From CAYQTO01 sp964420455 (GTDB taxonomy: Bacteria; Sumerlaeota; Sumerlaeia; SLMS01), in NCBI GenBank assembly GCA_964420455.1, contig CAYQTO010000003.1, forward strand, positions 1 to 64,000: a DNA stretch of 64,000 nucleotides, read 5' to 3'. Shown here piece after piece: positions 17,999 through 26,495 of this stretch. A program made the position numbers and the translations under genes. The first letter of the stretch is position 1, and the number at the start of each line of letters is the position of its first letter. The notes under the pieces were generated by a model that saw only the letters and a list, made by a program, of their open reading frames with translations, searched no databases and had not been told where the DNA came from.

Positions 17999-19120
17999 TC
18001 AAAGGATATCTTTATAGACGGCGTGGATTCGGGCGCACATGGCCTCCCGGCTGAATTCCTCGTGGGCGCGGCGGAGGGCGTTCTCGCCCATCTGGAAGCG
18101 CCGGTTTGGATCGTCGAGGAGCAGGCGGATGGCGTCGGCGAGCGCCTCGTCGTCGCCGGGGGGGACGACGAGGCCGGTCTCCCCGTGCCGGTTCACGTAG
18201 GGCACGCCGGTGGGCAGATCGGTCGAGACCACCGGGGTGCCGCTGGCCATGGCCTCCACCTGGGAAAGGCCGAACGCCTCCGACGGCAGGTGCGACGGGA
18301 GGACGAAGATATCAGCCGCCTGGAGGTGGATGGCGACCTCCGCGTCGGTCCGCTCGCCGAGGAATTCCACGCGATCGTCCACGCCAAGTTCCTTCGCCAG
18401 CCGCGCCAGCGATTCCCCCTCCGGGCCCTCGCCAATCACCAGAAACCGCACGTTGGGGAGTGACCGCAAGGCGGAGACCATGAACTGGAGCCCCTTGTAG
18501 TAGCGCAGGCGGCCGACGAAAAGCAGGAGCGGGAAGCCCTTGTGGCGGCGCTTGATCTCGCGGACAGCCCGGGCGGAATCGACGGTGCGTCTATACGGGT
18601 CGAGGGGCATGCCGAGGGGAACGGGGCGGCACTTCGCGGCAAGAGGGGCGAGAAAGGGCGAGTTTGCAACCAGTCGGTCGGACGTCGGCAGGATCGCATC
18701 GCAACGGCGGAGGAAGGCGCGGAGCAGTGGCCCGTAGACGCGCAGGGCCCACCGCTGGCGGACGATGTCGCTGTGGTAGGTGGCGACGACGCGGCCCGGT
18801 GGCCGAGCCAGCAGCCAGGACACGTCGGCCGTGGGGTTGGGCAGGTGGAAGTGCCAGATGTCGGCGTGGAGCCGCCGGAGCCAAAGAGGGAAGCCCGGCG
18901 ACAGGGGAGCGGAAAAGGCGCGGCCCCACTCGCCCACCTCGATGATGCGCACGCCCTCCCACTCGCGCTCGCGGGTGTGCCTCGTGCGCGAATTCACGAG
19001 CACGGTGAAGTCGTACTCGCCCGCCAGCCCGCCGACCATCCAGTTGATCGACCGCTCGATACCCCCCAGCACCGGCGGCCAGAAGTCCTTGTACACATGG
19101 ACGACGCGGGGACGCGTCAT
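17999..19120 (-). CDS. Glycosyltransferase family 4 protein
   Basis: A 373-residue GT-B glycosyltransferase. The N-terminal nucleotide-binding-like half begins VVHVYKDFWPPVLGGIERSI, the usual GT4 glycine loop. The C-terminal half carries LLFVGRLRYYKGLQFMVSAL, FLVIGEGPEGESLARLAKEL and LPSHLPSEAFGLSQVEAMAS, the E-x7-E region that binds the donor sugar phosphate. It is cytoplasmic or membrane-peripheral and acts in polysaccharide or lipid glycan synthesis, acceptor unknown. It starts by an ATGA overlap with the PBP4-type peptidase gene, tying it to envelope biogenesis. A motif copy at 18589 forces a rare AGA arginine codon here. Confidence 0.9.
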   Translation of the reverse strand: MTRPRVVHVYKDFWPPVLGGIERSINWMVGGLAGEYDFTVLVNSRTRHTREREWEGVRIIEVGEWGRAFSAPLSPGFPLWLRRLHADIWHFHLPNPTADVSWLLARPPGRVVATYHSDIVRQRWALRVYGPLLRAFLRRCDAILPTSDRLVANSPFLAPLAAKCRPVPLGMPLDPYRRTVDSARAVREIKRRHKGFPLLLFVGRLRYYKGLQFMVSALRSLPNVRFLVIGEGPEGESLARLAKELGVDDRVEFLGERTDAEVAIHLQAADIFVLPSHLPSEAFGLSQVEAMASGTPVVSTDLPTGVPYVNRHGETGLVVPPGDDEALADAIRLLLDDPNRRFQMGENALRRAHEEFSREAMCARIHAVYKDIL

Positions 19121-20634
19121 GGAAGGGTCGGGTGGTCGCCGATGGTGAGCACCATGTCGTCGAGGAGTTCCCGCGCCTCGAGGATCCGGTCGCTGTCGAA
19201 GTCGTTGATGAGGATGACAAAGAGATACTCGGTGCCGCGGCGATGCTCGACATAGCCGGCGAGGGCGTGGACGTTTTCGAGGAAGCCCGTCTTGGCGAGG
19301 AGGCGGCCGCGAAGGACGGCGCGATCGCCCTCGACAAAGCGTCCGGTGAGGGACCCGTTGCCGGGGCGGGCAAGCGACTGGCGAAAGACCTGTCTATACG
19401 GCGGCTTGTTCATCTCGCGGAGGATTGCGGCAGGGACACGGGCGGGCAGGCGGTTCATCGACGAGAGACCGCTCCCGTCAACCAGCAGTGTCCCGGTGCG
19501 GTGGAGGTCCTTGTCGACGAGCCACTGGACGGCTTCGCGGGCGGCGCCGCGAAAGGTGGGCTCGGCGCCCCGGGCGATGGCCACCTCCCGCAGCAGTGTC
19601 TCCGCGTACAGATTCTGGCTTTCCCCGATGACGACGCCGAGCAGTCGCGAAAGGGGGGGGGATTGGACGCGGTCGAGGACCAGGGGGACCGTGGTGTCGA
19701 TATCGTCGCTGTTGGTGGAGACGGCGACGCCGGTGACCTCGACCCGGGCGCGCTGGAGGGCCTCGCGGGTCAGCACGGCGAGATAGCGGCCAGGGTCGTG
19801 CACGCTCGCAAAGTCGTATTCCGTGACACCGGGAGGCAACAGCCCGCGCGCCCGGATGAGGTTGCTTGTCTTGTAGCGGTAAAAGCGCACGTTGGGAGTG
19901 CGGAGCGACGGTGGCCCGGATCGGACCACCGACGCGAAGGTAACGTAGTCGGTCTGTGGCCGCAGCGTATAGCGGGCTTCGTCGCCCGTCTTCTCGCCCG
20001 CCCGCCAGATCACATCCACCACGTTCTCGTTGAAGTTGAGTGCGGAGACCTCTGCGGAGTACCACTCACCGAATTCGAGGGGCTCCCACCCCATGGCGTG
20101 GGCGTCGCCCATGTATCGCGAGGTGTCACCGACGACGTTTCCCCGGATTCGGGTAATGCCCCGGTTGGCGACGAGGGTCGCCCAACGGTTGGGGAGCGCG
20201 AGGACGTCGTCCGGGTCCTCCTGAAAACGGCTGCCGAGGCTGGGGTCGCCTCCGCCGCGGATGACAAGGTCTCCGCGAAAGACATCGCCGGTCCCCTCGC
20301 CCAGGAGGATGACCTCGGTGGCGAATCGGAAGTCCGGGCCGAGGACGTCCAAGGCGGAGGAGGCCGTGACGAGCTTGACGAGGGAGGCGGGGGTGCGTGG
20401 GGCGGCGGATTCGATGTCCGCGTAGGTAACGCCGCGTTCGGCGTCGCTGACGACGACCGACAGGGTGGCCCGCCGGCCTAGGTCCGCCCGCTCGAACATG
20501 GCGAGGAGTTGGGCGGTAAGGGGGTCACCGACAACCGGGTTTTCTCGGGTATAAGGGAGCGCATTCTGGGCTCCGACGCCCGAGGAGGCCAGCACAACGA
20601 GAAGCGTGAGGAGGAGGAGCAGCGGTCGCGGCAT
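19117..20634 (-). CDS. dacB: D-alanyl-D-alanine carboxypeptidase/endopeptidase, PBP4 (S13) family
   Basis: A 505-residue periplasmic serine peptidase that trims or cleaves peptidoglycan cross-links. Residues 1-22 are a signal peptide. All three active-site motifs are present: S84-L-V-K87, S339-Q-N341 and K448-T-G450. The long insertion between the first two (about 100-330) is characteristic of the S13 family, and DGSGLS (386-391) is also conserved. Length matches PBP4. It is translationally coupled to the downstream GT4 gene. The gene is transcribed divergently from heme oxygenase across a 189-base spacer in which I see no clear minus-strand promoter. Confidence 0.92.
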   Translation of the reverse strand: MPRPLLLLLTLLVVLASSGVGAQNALPYTRENPVVGDPLTAQLLAMFERADLGRRATLSVVVSDAERGVTYADIESAAPRTPASLVKLVTASSALDVLGPDFRFATEVILLGEGTGDVFRGDLVIRGGGDPSLGSRFQEDPDDVLALPNRWATLVANRGITRIRGNVVGDTSRYMGDAHAMGWEPLEFGEWYSAEVSALNFNENVVDVIWRAGEKTGDEARYTLRPQTDYVTFASVVRSGPPSLRTPNVRFYRYKTSNLIRARGLLPPGVTEYDFASVHDPGRYLAVLTREALQRARVEVTGVAVSTNSDDIDTTVPLVLDRVQSPPLSRLLGVVIGESQNLYAETLLREVAIARGAEPTFRGAAREAVQWLVDKDLHRTGTLLVDGSGLSSMNRLPARVPAAILREMNKPPYRQVFRQSLARPGNGSLTGRFVEGDRAVLRGRLLAKTGFLENVHALAGYVEHRRGTEYLFVILINDFDSDRILEARELLDDMVLTIGDHPTLP

Positions 20635-20760
20635 GGGGGAGGGGTCGGATGTCTCGGTTGTGGGATGCGGCCTGGGGACCGGCTACTGGACCCTCGGGTG
20701 GGGGCCGCGGTTGGGGAAGGAAAAAGCGACGTTGCCACCGCCGCGAGGGGAAAGACGCTC

Positions 20761-20790
20761 TTGCCATCCGGACAGCCCGGCTCCTAGATC
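20761..20790 (+). promoter_or_regulatory. Candidate promoter of the heme oxygenase gene
   Basis: TTGCCA at 20761-20766, an 18-base spacer and TAGATC at 20785-20790 resemble -35 and -10 boxes 34 bases before the ATG. The match is partial and no transcription data support it. Confidence 0.3.
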
Positions 20791-20823
20791 CTCCTCTCCA
20801 ACCCGCACGAAGGTAAAAGCCCC

Positions 20824-21462
20824 ATGAGCATGACCCGCGACATCATGACCCGACTCAAGGAAGACACCCGCTCCCTCCACGACGCTGCCGAACAACAGGA
20901 ATACATGCACGCCTTGATGGCTGGCACCCTCAGCCGCGAGCGCTACTTCGCCAGCATCCAGCAGATGTACCTCCTTCAGAGCGGGCTTGCCAGCCGGCTC
21001 GAGGCCTTGAAGGCACGGAGCGACCTCGCTACGAAAGTGCTCAAGGACTACCACTTCCAGCACGCGGAGGCGGCCCGGGCAGACTTGGACCACTTTGGTC
21101 TCTCCGTCGAGGGGGTCGAGCCCAACGCGGGCGTGGAGGAATTCCTCGCCCGTTTTGACCACTGGATGGAAAAGGATCCCGACGCGGCGATGGGAATGGT
21201 CTATGTCCTCGAGGGGTCCCTCAATGGCGCCAAGATCATCAAGAAGAAGCTCCAGGAGCTCTTCCACATCGAGGGCGAAGCGGGCCTCCGACACCAAGAC
21301 CCCTACGGCGACCAGATGCGTCCCCGCTGGATGGAGTTTGTGATGACGGTAAACAGCCATCCCCTTTCTGACGAAAGTCAGGACAGCATGGTCGAGGCGG
21401 CGGGCGATGCCTTCCGCGCCATGGGGCGTTTCTACGCGGCGGTGTGCGAAGAGGTCGCTTAA
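20824..21462 (+). CDS. Heme oxygenase (biliverdin-producing) family protein
   Basis: A 212-residue all-helical cytoplasmic protein. LKEDTRSLHDAAE places His19 as proximal heme ligand, and GMVYVLEGSLNGAKII matches the distal-helix signature G-x-x-Y-V-x-E-G-S. Heme oxygenases open heme to biliverdin, CO and Fe2+, for iron acquisition or for bilin chromophores. AAGG lies 11 bases before the ATG. The gene is flanked by its own candidate promoter and a clear terminator, so it is monocistronic. No phytochrome, phycobilin reductase or heme-uptake gene is visible nearby, so iron recovery versus photoreceptor supply cannot be decided. Confidence 0.87.
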   Translation: MSMTRDIMTRLKEDTRSLHDAAEQQEYMHALMAGTLSRERYFASIQQMYLLQSGLASRLEALKARSDLATKVLKDYHFQHAEAARADLDHFGLSVEGVEPNAGVEEFLARFDHWMEKDPDAAMGMVYVLEGSLNGAKIIKKKLQELFHIEGEAGLRHQDPYGDQMRPRWMEFVMTVNSHPLSDESQDSMVEAAGDAFRAMGRFYAAVCEEVA

Positions 21463-21491
21463 GGCCCCGCCAAGTTGCGCATGAGGAACCG

Positions 21492-21529
21492 AACCGGGAG
21501 TCGCCAGGGGGCGCCTCCCGGTTTTCTGT
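21492..21529 (+). terminator. Intrinsic terminator of the heme oxygenase gene
   Basis: AACCGGGAG (21492-21500) pairs with CTCCCGGTT (21515-21523), with extra CGCC/GGCG pairing inside, followed by TTTTCTGTT. It starts 30 bases after the stop codon. Confidence 0.8.
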
Positions 21530-21563
21530 TCACACGGTGGTCCCGGCCTCGCCTCTTGGTGCG

Positions 21564-22985
21564 ATGAAACCCGAATTCCGGCTCCCTTTGATGCGGCTGG
21601 TACTTGCCTGGATGGCGCTGGTGCCCGTGGTGGTTCTCGCGCCGCTGGGGGTGGCCCTGGGCTTGGTCTTCCTGCCCGCGGGGGAGGGCCTGTATCGCTA
21701 CACCTACGGGGCGTATTTTCTTCCATTCGAGTTGATGGCGTGGCTGGCGACGGGCGTTGGGGTGGCCTGCTGTGCGTGGGTCTGGAGGCGGGCCGCCGCG
21801 GAAGGCACCGCGCCGATCAGGGATCCCGCCTTCCAACTCGCCCTTGGTGCGGTCATCGTCTTCCTCGCCCATCTGCCCGGATACTCGGAATACGGGATGA
21901 TTTCGGCGTTTGACTACGAGTGCTACGACCGTGCGGCGCAGGCGATCCTCGCGGGAACAAATCCTTACGAGGGCACCGACTATCTGTACCCGCCCTTGAC
22001 GGCTCAGGTCATGGCGGCGGGTTTGTGGCTCGCGGAAAACCAGCCGGTTCCGCTCGTTCACGAGCAGTATCACACGGGACTCCTGGTCTTTTACGTCTAC
22101 CAGTCGCTCCAGTATCTTTCCCTGCCGTTGCTGGCGGTGCTGTTGGCGGGATTGGTGCGCCAATTGTCCGGTTGGGGCTGGGGTTCGGTCGTCGTGCTGG
22201 TGGTCGGGGTGCTGCTGTTGTGCCATCCGCTGACGCGGACGCTGCGCCACCTCCAGGTCAACCTGTGGTGCCTTGTGGGGATGGTGGCGGCGGTGTTGGC
22301 GGCGGAGCGGAGACCGATTCTGGCCGGCCTTGCGCTGGCCCTCGCCGCGCATATCAAGATATACCCCTTGGTACTGCTTCTCCCGTGGGTGCTTTCCGGG
22401 CGTTGGGCGGCGTCCGCGTCGGCCGTTGGGGGCGTGGTGGCCTTCGCGGCGGCGGGGGCTTTTTTGCCCGGCGGTCTCGGTGTCTATACGGACTGGTGGG
22501 GGTTTCTGCCGCGGCTGGCCGGCGGGGGCGGATGGGGCGTCGAGTTCCTCCGGTCGAACACCGTTGTCAGTTTCCTCGAGAACGCGCGGCGGCTTCTCCT
22601 CGGGGCCGATGCGCCATTTTCCTTCGCATCACTGTGGTTCGTCTGGCCGCTTCGGGTGCTGATCATTGGGGGATTCCTCGTCCGTCACTGGCAGCGCAGC
22701 GGTTGGCCCCTCGGCGCCCGCGCCATCGCATCGACGATGGACGCCTTCGCCCTCCTGCTGCTCCTTTCGCCGCTCGCCTGGCCCCATGCGTTTCTCTTCT
22801 CGGTGCCGTTCTTTCTCTGGTGCGTGGTGGTGCTGGGCCGAAACGGTGCCGGCACGCTGGCCGGCGCCGGGGTGCTCATGCTGGTGCTACCAACGATTGA
22901 CCTGTTTCCACTGAGCTACACGCGCCTGGCGGGGCTGCTGTGGCTCGTGGTGGCGACGTGGCCGCGGGTGCCCGCTCAGTCGTAA
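21564..22985 (+). CDS. Glycosyltransferase family 87 (DUF2029) membrane protein
   Basis: A 473-residue multi-pass membrane protein of the GT-C fold. After a first helix at about 12-35 comes the loop FDYECYDRAAQAILAGTNPY followed by YLYPPLTAQVMA, the acidic-residue loop and N-P-Y/P-P-L pattern typical of GT87 mannosyltransferase-like proteins that use polyprenyl-phosphate sugars. About ten more helices follow. I chose ATG 21564 because upstream codons overlap the preceding terminator. Its last 10 bases overlap the end of convergent queE. One GTCTATACGG word lies at 22482. Confidence 0.8.
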   Translation: MKPEFRLPLMRLVLAWMALVPVVVLAPLGVALGLVFLPAGEGLYRYTYGAYFLPFELMAWLATGVGVACCAWVWRRAAAEGTAPIRDPAFQLALGAVIVFLAHLPGYSEYGMISAFDYECYDRAAQAILAGTNPYEGTDYLYPPLTAQVMAAGLWLAENQPVPLVHEQYHTGLLVFYVYQSLQYLSLPLLAVLLAGLVRQLSGWGWGSVVVLVVGVLLLCHPLTRTLRHLQVNLWCLVGMVAAVLAAERRPILAGLALALAAHIKIYPLVLLLPWVLSGRWAASASAVGGVVAFAAAGAFLPGGLGVYTDWWGFLPRLAGGGGWGVEFLRSNTVVSFLENARRLLLGADAPFSFASLWFVWPLRVLIIGGFLVRHWQRSGWPLGARAIASTMDAFALLLLLSPLAWPHAFLFSVPFFLWCVVVLGRNGAGTLAGAGVLMLVLPTIDLFPLSYTRLAGLLWLVVATWPRVPAQS

Positions 22986-23614
22986 CCGGCAAACTTGTGG
23001 GTCTGGAGGCTGACTTTCCAGCGCGGGTTCGCGAGGCAGTACTCGATCGTGCGGCGGGTGTTCGCCTCGGCGTCGGGGCCGTCCATTGGTTGGAGATAGA
23101 AGTGCTCGAAGCGCAGGTGTTCGAGGTCTGCGGGCTCGAGCCCTTCCTGGGGGTAGACGAGCTTGAGCGAGTTGCCCTTGGTGACGACCAGGTCGCTGCC
23201 GGCCTTGGGACTGACGGTTACCCAGTCGATTCCGGGTGGAAGAGGACGGGTGCCGTTGGTCTCGATGGCGATCTCGAAGTTGCGGTCGTGGAGGGCGTCG
23301 ACGAGCGCGCTATCGGTCTGGAGAGCCGGTTCGCCGCCGGTGAGGACAACGAAGGGGCGGGGGAGTGCGGCGTGGGGTGCGGGATGGCAGGTCGCGATTC
23401 TGTCTGCCAGATCCTGGGGTGTCTCGAAGCGGCCACCGTCGGGCTCGGTGCCGACGAAATCCGTGTCGCAAAAGCGACAGCTCGCCGCGGCGCGGTCGTC
23501 CTCGCGCCCCGTCCAGAGGTTGCAGCCGGCAAAGCGGGCGAAGACCGCCGGGCGGCCGGCATGGAAGCCTTCCCCTTGGAAGGTGTAATAGATCCGTTTG
23601 AGCAGGTAGGGCAT
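22976..23614 (-). CDS. queE: 7-carboxy-7-deazaguanine synthase QueE
   Basis: A 212-residue radical SAM enzyme forming the 7-deazaguanine core of queuosine precursors from 6-carboxytetrahydropterin. YTFQGEGFHAGRPAVFARF precedes the cluster Cys31, Cys46 and Cys49 (C-x14-C-x2-C), the long-spaced QueE type seen in E. coli rather than the short C-x3-C-x2-C. LTGGEPALQ and the later FYLQPMDGP are also typical. I start at ATG 23614 (MPYLLKRIYY), since upstream codons to 23686 lack family similarity. No queC, queD or queF adjoins, so the pathway is scattered. Confidence 0.93.
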   Translation of the reverse strand: MPYLLKRIYYTFQGEGFHAGRPAVFARFAGCNLWTGREDDRAAASCRFCDTDFVGTEPDGGRFETPQDLADRIATCHPAPHAALPRPFVVLTGGEPALQTDSALVDALHDRNFEIAIETNGTRPLPPGIDWVTVSPKAGSDLVVTKGNSLKLVYPQEGLEPADLEHLRFEHFYLQPMDGPDAEANTRRTIEYCLANPRWKVSLQTHKFAGYD

Positions 23615-23922
23615 CGTGTTGGGGCTCGCCGGGTTGCGGGCGACCCCACACGGTCGGCGGAGGCGGAGGTCGGGATCAATCCCCAAAGAAAGAGGAGACT
23701 TGGTTTTCAGTGAGCCTTTTCACCCACCGGGCGCCGCTTGGGGCCAAAAACCATTCAGCTGAAACGGCTTCCAAGGGACGGACAAGTGCTTTTTTGCTTT
23801 GACATATCCCGGCTGAAGTTTCGTCATATGGGTGTCACTCGGAAAGGTTCATCCGTCACACAGACGGCACTTACCAAGCGGCAGCCCGCGTTTAGGGCAC
23901 ACACATCAAAGGAGCTTCAGGA
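23615..23922. promoter_or_regulatory. Intergenic region upstream of the secreted jelly-roll protein, with candidate promoter
   Basis: 308 bases with no supported gene. TTGACA at 23799-23804 is a perfect -35 hexamer; TCATAT at 23824-23829 (19-base spacer) is a weak -10. AAAGGAG at 23908-23914 is a strong ribosome binding site for ATG 23923. The queE end of the region contains nothing I can name. Confidence 0.4.
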
Positions 23923-24936
23923 ATGAAGAAGTTTCATCTTGGTCTTGCAGCAGGCCTCATGGCGGCGGCGGTCGCCCCCGTCTCGGCCCAGGTTATCTAC
24001 TCCACGAACTTCGATGGCGTTCCCGCCGCGAGCGACATGGAAGTCATCGCCTTCGACGGCACCGTCGGCGCCGCGGCGGTGGATGCGCTCAGCGGGGTGG
24101 AGTTCCAGTTCAGCGGCGACTACAGCCTGATTAATGCGGGTGCATCGCCGGTCCCCGAAGCCCCGAGCAGCCAGGCCGGTGATGGCCCGACTGCCGGCGT
24201 CATCATCAACACGCCGGAGGGCGGCACCGGGGCCATGGTCTACTATGTGCCCGATACCCCGGGCGACTTCCGCGCCACCTTCGACTTCATCAATGCCTAT
24301 CCCGGTGGCGGCGGCTCGACCGAGAGCTTCATCACCTCGGTTTACGGCGACGGCAACTACGTTGGTTATTACACTTCCACCGACGTCTTCGGCTACGTGA
24401 CGTTCTTCTACGGCGACTACGACGTTGCCGGCGACGATATCCGCGTGGGCGAGGGTGGTGCCGGTGGTACCGACCCGTGGTTCCCGAACGACCTTGATGG
24501 CTTCCCCGCCATCGAGTCCGGTGCGGCCCTCCCCGGCATCACTTGGGGCGATGACCCCATTGGGGCCGATATCGCCGGTCGTGACATCGCTGGCGGTGGT
24601 GTCCTCAACGACGGCGATACGAGCGGCATCGACGACCTGTTCGAGACCGCCCTTCCCAACTCGCTCAACACAGATGGCACCCCCCGCGTTGGCTGTCTCC
24701 TGAACGCCTGGACGGTCGTTACGGTCGAGATGGTCGGCGGTGTCTACTCCGTCAGCTACAACGGCAACCTGATCTTCTCCTACGACGACCCGGACGACTC
24801 CTTCAGCTCCGGCAAGTTCGGCATCACGTTCGAGGATCTGAATGAGTTCGCCGGCGGTGGTACCAACTACGGCATCATCGACAACCTCGTGATCGAGGAT
24901 CTGACCACGGCGGTGAACGACTGGGCCCTGTACTGA
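23923..24936 (+). CDS. Secreted protein with LamG/jelly-roll-like domain, function unknown
   Basis: A 337-residue exported protein. Residues 1-22 form a signal peptide ending VSAQ. The mature part is acidic and Gly/Asp-rich. It opens VIYSTNFDGVPA, a pattern common at the start of secreted jelly-roll domains, and the C-terminal half has WTVVTVEMVGGVYSVSYNGN then FSSGKFGITFEDLN and YGIIDNLVIEDL, typical of LamG/DUF1080-like beta-sandwiches. No PEP-CTERM, LPXTG or other sorting tail is visible; it ends NDWALY. A perfect -35 hexamer, strong Shine-Dalgarno and strong terminator suggest high expression as a monocistronic gene. Carbohydrate binding or a surface role is inference. Confidence 0.75.
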   Translation: MKKFHLGLAAGLMAAAVAPVSAQVIYSTNFDGVPAASDMEVIAFDGTVGAAAVDALSGVEFQFSGDYSLINAGASPVPEAPSSQAGDGPTAGVIINTPEGGTGAMVYYVPDTPGDFRATFDFINAYPGGGGSTESFITSVYGDGNYVGYYTSTDVFGYVTFFYGDYDVAGDDIRVGEGGAGGTDPWFPNDLDGFPAIESGAALPGITWGDDPIGADIAGRDIAGGGVLNDGDTSGIDDLFETALPNSLNTDGTPRVGCLLNAWTVVTVEMVGGVYSVSYNGNLIFSYDDPDDSFSSGKFGITFEDLNEFAGGGTNYGIIDNLVIEDLTTAVNDWALY

Positions 24937-24964
24937 GCCCGGGCGGACATTCAGCAGGATTGGG

Positions 24965-24998
24965 AACCGGAGCGGCGCCGCCGCTCCGGTTCTTTTTT
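24965..24998 (+). terminator. Intrinsic terminator of the secreted jelly-roll protein gene
   Basis: AACCGGAGCGG (24965-24975) pairs with CCGCTCCGGTT (24981-24991), extendable to 12 bp, followed by CTTTTTT. It starts 29 bases after the stop codon and is one of the best terminators in the window. Confidence 0.9.
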
Positions 24999-25041
24999 GG
25001 GCCCGTCAAAGCGCGGCCAAGTTCCCCGGCACGGTTCCACC

Positions 25042-25070
25042 TTGCAGTCCTGCAACGGGGGCCTCATAAG
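25042..25070 (+). promoter_or_regulatory. Candidate promoter of fabI
   Basis: TTGCAG (25042-25047), a 17-base spacer and CATAAG (25065-25070; four of six bases of TATAAT) lie 43 bases before the fabI start and just after the preceding terminator. Confidence 0.45.
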
Positions 25071-25112
25071 CGGTGGCTTCAAACGTCCCCTACAAGGAGT
25101 CCGCCCATCGTG

Positions 25113-25907
25113 ATGCTCAAAGACCAACGAATCCTCGTCGTCGGCGTGGCCAACAACGCCTCGATCGCGTGGGGGATCGCCCAGGCGCTGATCGCGCAGG
25201 GCGCCCGCGTGGCGCTGACTTACCAGAACGAGCGAACAGAGAAGCGCGTCGTCGCACTGGCCGAGGAGCAGGAGCCAAAGCTGCCCACGTTCCAACTCGA
25301 TGCGACCATGCCGGAGACGGTGACCGCCGTCATGGAGGCGCTCGACAAGGACTGGGGCGGGCTCGACGGGTTGGTGCATTCGATCGCCTTCGCCAAGAAG
25401 GACGACCTTGTGCCGGGGATCACGAAGACCAGCCTCGAGGGATGGCAGACGGCGCTCCACGTCAGCGCGTACACCCTGATCGAACTGATGCGGGCGGCGA
25501 TGCCACTTTTCCAGAAGGCCGGCGGGGGATCCGTGCTGACGCTGACCTACGAATCGAGGGTGGTGTTTCCAAGCTACAATCTGATGGGTGTGGCCAAGTC
25601 GGCGCTGGAGGCGACGATGCGTTACGCGGCGTGGGAAGGGGGGCGGTCCAACGTGCGAGTCAACGCGATCAGCGCGGGGCCGATCAAGACCCTCGCAGCG
25701 CGGGGAATCGGCGGTTTCAGCACCATGTTCGACGAGGGCGAGAAACGGAGCCCCCTCGGCCGCAACGTGACGCAGGAAGAAGTGGGAAACACCGGCGCGT
25801 TCCTGTTGTCCCCCCTGGCCAGTGGGATTACCGGTCAGGTGATTTTTGTCGATGCGGGGCAAAGCATCATGGGGGTTGCCGCCTCGGCCGAGGGTTCGGG
25901 ATCCTAA
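25113..25907 (+). CDS. fabI: Enoyl-[acyl-carrier-protein] reductase (NADH), FabI type
   Basis: A 264-residue short-chain dehydrogenase of the FabI branch, catalysing the last reductive step of fatty-acid elongation. VVGVANNASIAWGIAQAL is the NAD-binding loop typical of FabI, with the serine after N-N-A. The catalytic pair follows in LTYESRVVFPSYNLMGVAKS, with both active-site Tyr residues and the Y-x6-K lysine. IKTLAARGI and GQVIFVDAGQSIMG are also diagnostic. AAGGAG at 25094-25099 serves either GTG 25110 or ATG 25113; I chose ATG. Thioredoxin follows 82 bases later. Confidence 0.94.
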   Translation: MLKDQRILVVGVANNASIAWGIAQALIAQGARVALTYQNERTEKRVVALAEEQEPKLPTFQLDATMPETVTAVMEALDKDWGGLDGLVHSIAFAKKDDLVPGITKTSLEGWQTALHVSAYTLIELMRAAMPLFQKAGGGSVLTLTYESRVVFPSYNLMGVAKSALEATMRYAAWEGGRSNVRVNAISAGPIKTLAARGIGGFSTMFDEGEKRSPLGRNVTQEEVGNTGAFLLSPLASGITGQVIFVDAGQSIMGVAASAEGSGS

Positions 25908-25911
25908 AGGC

Positions 25912-25927
25912 TGGCACGTCCGGTGCG
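25912..25927 (+). promoter_or_regulatory. Possible sigma-54 promoter upstream of thioredoxin
   Basis: TGGCACG followed by TCCGGTGCG keeps the GG-N10-GC spacing of -24/-12 promoters, 63 bases before the thioredoxin ATG. The -12 half is imperfect (GTGC instead of TTGC). A sigma-54-dependent activator is encoded at 51310, so RpoN is expected in this organism. Confidence 0.28.
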
Positions 25928-25989
25928 TTGTGCACCCGCGAACAACGCGGTTTTGCGTTCAAATCTTCCATTCCTCGGAGAAAACAACT

Positions 25990-26316
25990 ATGGCTGGTTC
26001 CGCCGTCAAGGTGACCGACGCTGACTTCCAAACGACCGTGCTGGAGTCCGACAAGCCGGTATTTGTCGATTTCTGGGCCACCTGGTGCCCCCCCTGCAAG
26101 CGCATCGCCCCCTTCGTGGAGGAGCTCGCAACCGACTACGACGGTCGCGCCGTGGTCGCCAAGGTCGACATCGACGAGAGCGGGGAAACCGCCATGAAGT
26201 ACGGCATCAGCAGCATTCCGACGCTCATGGTGTTCAAGAACGGCGAGCCCGTCGAGGTCGTCACGGGGGCTGTCCCCAAGGAGCACATGAGCCAGATGAT
26301 CGACAAGCACCTGTAA
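25990..26316 (+). CDS. trxA: Thioredoxin
   Basis: A 108-residue single-domain thioredoxin without signal peptide. It has the usual order beta-alpha-beta, then FVDFWATWCPPCKRIAPFVEE, KVDIDESGETAMKYGI and SIPTLMVFKNGEPV with the cis-proline. The active site is W-C-P-P-C rather than the canonical W-C-G-P-C; a proline there usually makes the protein more reducing or is seen in TlpA/ResA-like proteins, though the rest of the sequence is cytosolic-thioredoxin-like. GGAG lies 9 bases before ATG 25990. A cysteine-less relative follows directly downstream. Confidence 0.92.
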   Translation: MAGSAVKVTDADFQTTVLESDKPVFVDFWATWCPPCKRIAPFVEELATDYDGRAVVAKVDIDESGETAMKYGISSIPTLMVFKNGEPVEVVTGAVPKEHMSQMIDKHL

Positions 26317-26334
26317 GAAAATCGTCTGCTCCGG

Positions 26335-26377
26335 GTGGGCCGGCGGCGGCCATTCCCCGCCGGCACCACACCCTTTT
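26335..26377 (+). terminator. Probable terminator after thioredoxin
   Basis: GCCGGCGG (26339-26346) pairs with CCGCCGGC (26357-26364) across a 10-base loop. GGTGG/CCACC-type flanking bases can extend the stem, and TTTTT follows 8 bases later. Confidence 0.55.
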
Positions 26378-26495
26378 TCACTGGTGATCCGTGCTTGACA
26401 TTCCCATGACATGTGGGGAGTCGTGTGAGTTTATACGGATGGAAGGCCCTCGTCGTTCCTTCCGTGATTTTCCGGGAAATCAGGCATCGATCCCC

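Noticed and set aside
25940..25990. GTTCAAATCTTCC-like stretch suggestive of a tRNA T-arm
   Set aside because: No acceptor stem, D-arm or anticodon arm can be formed around it; it is the leader of trxA.
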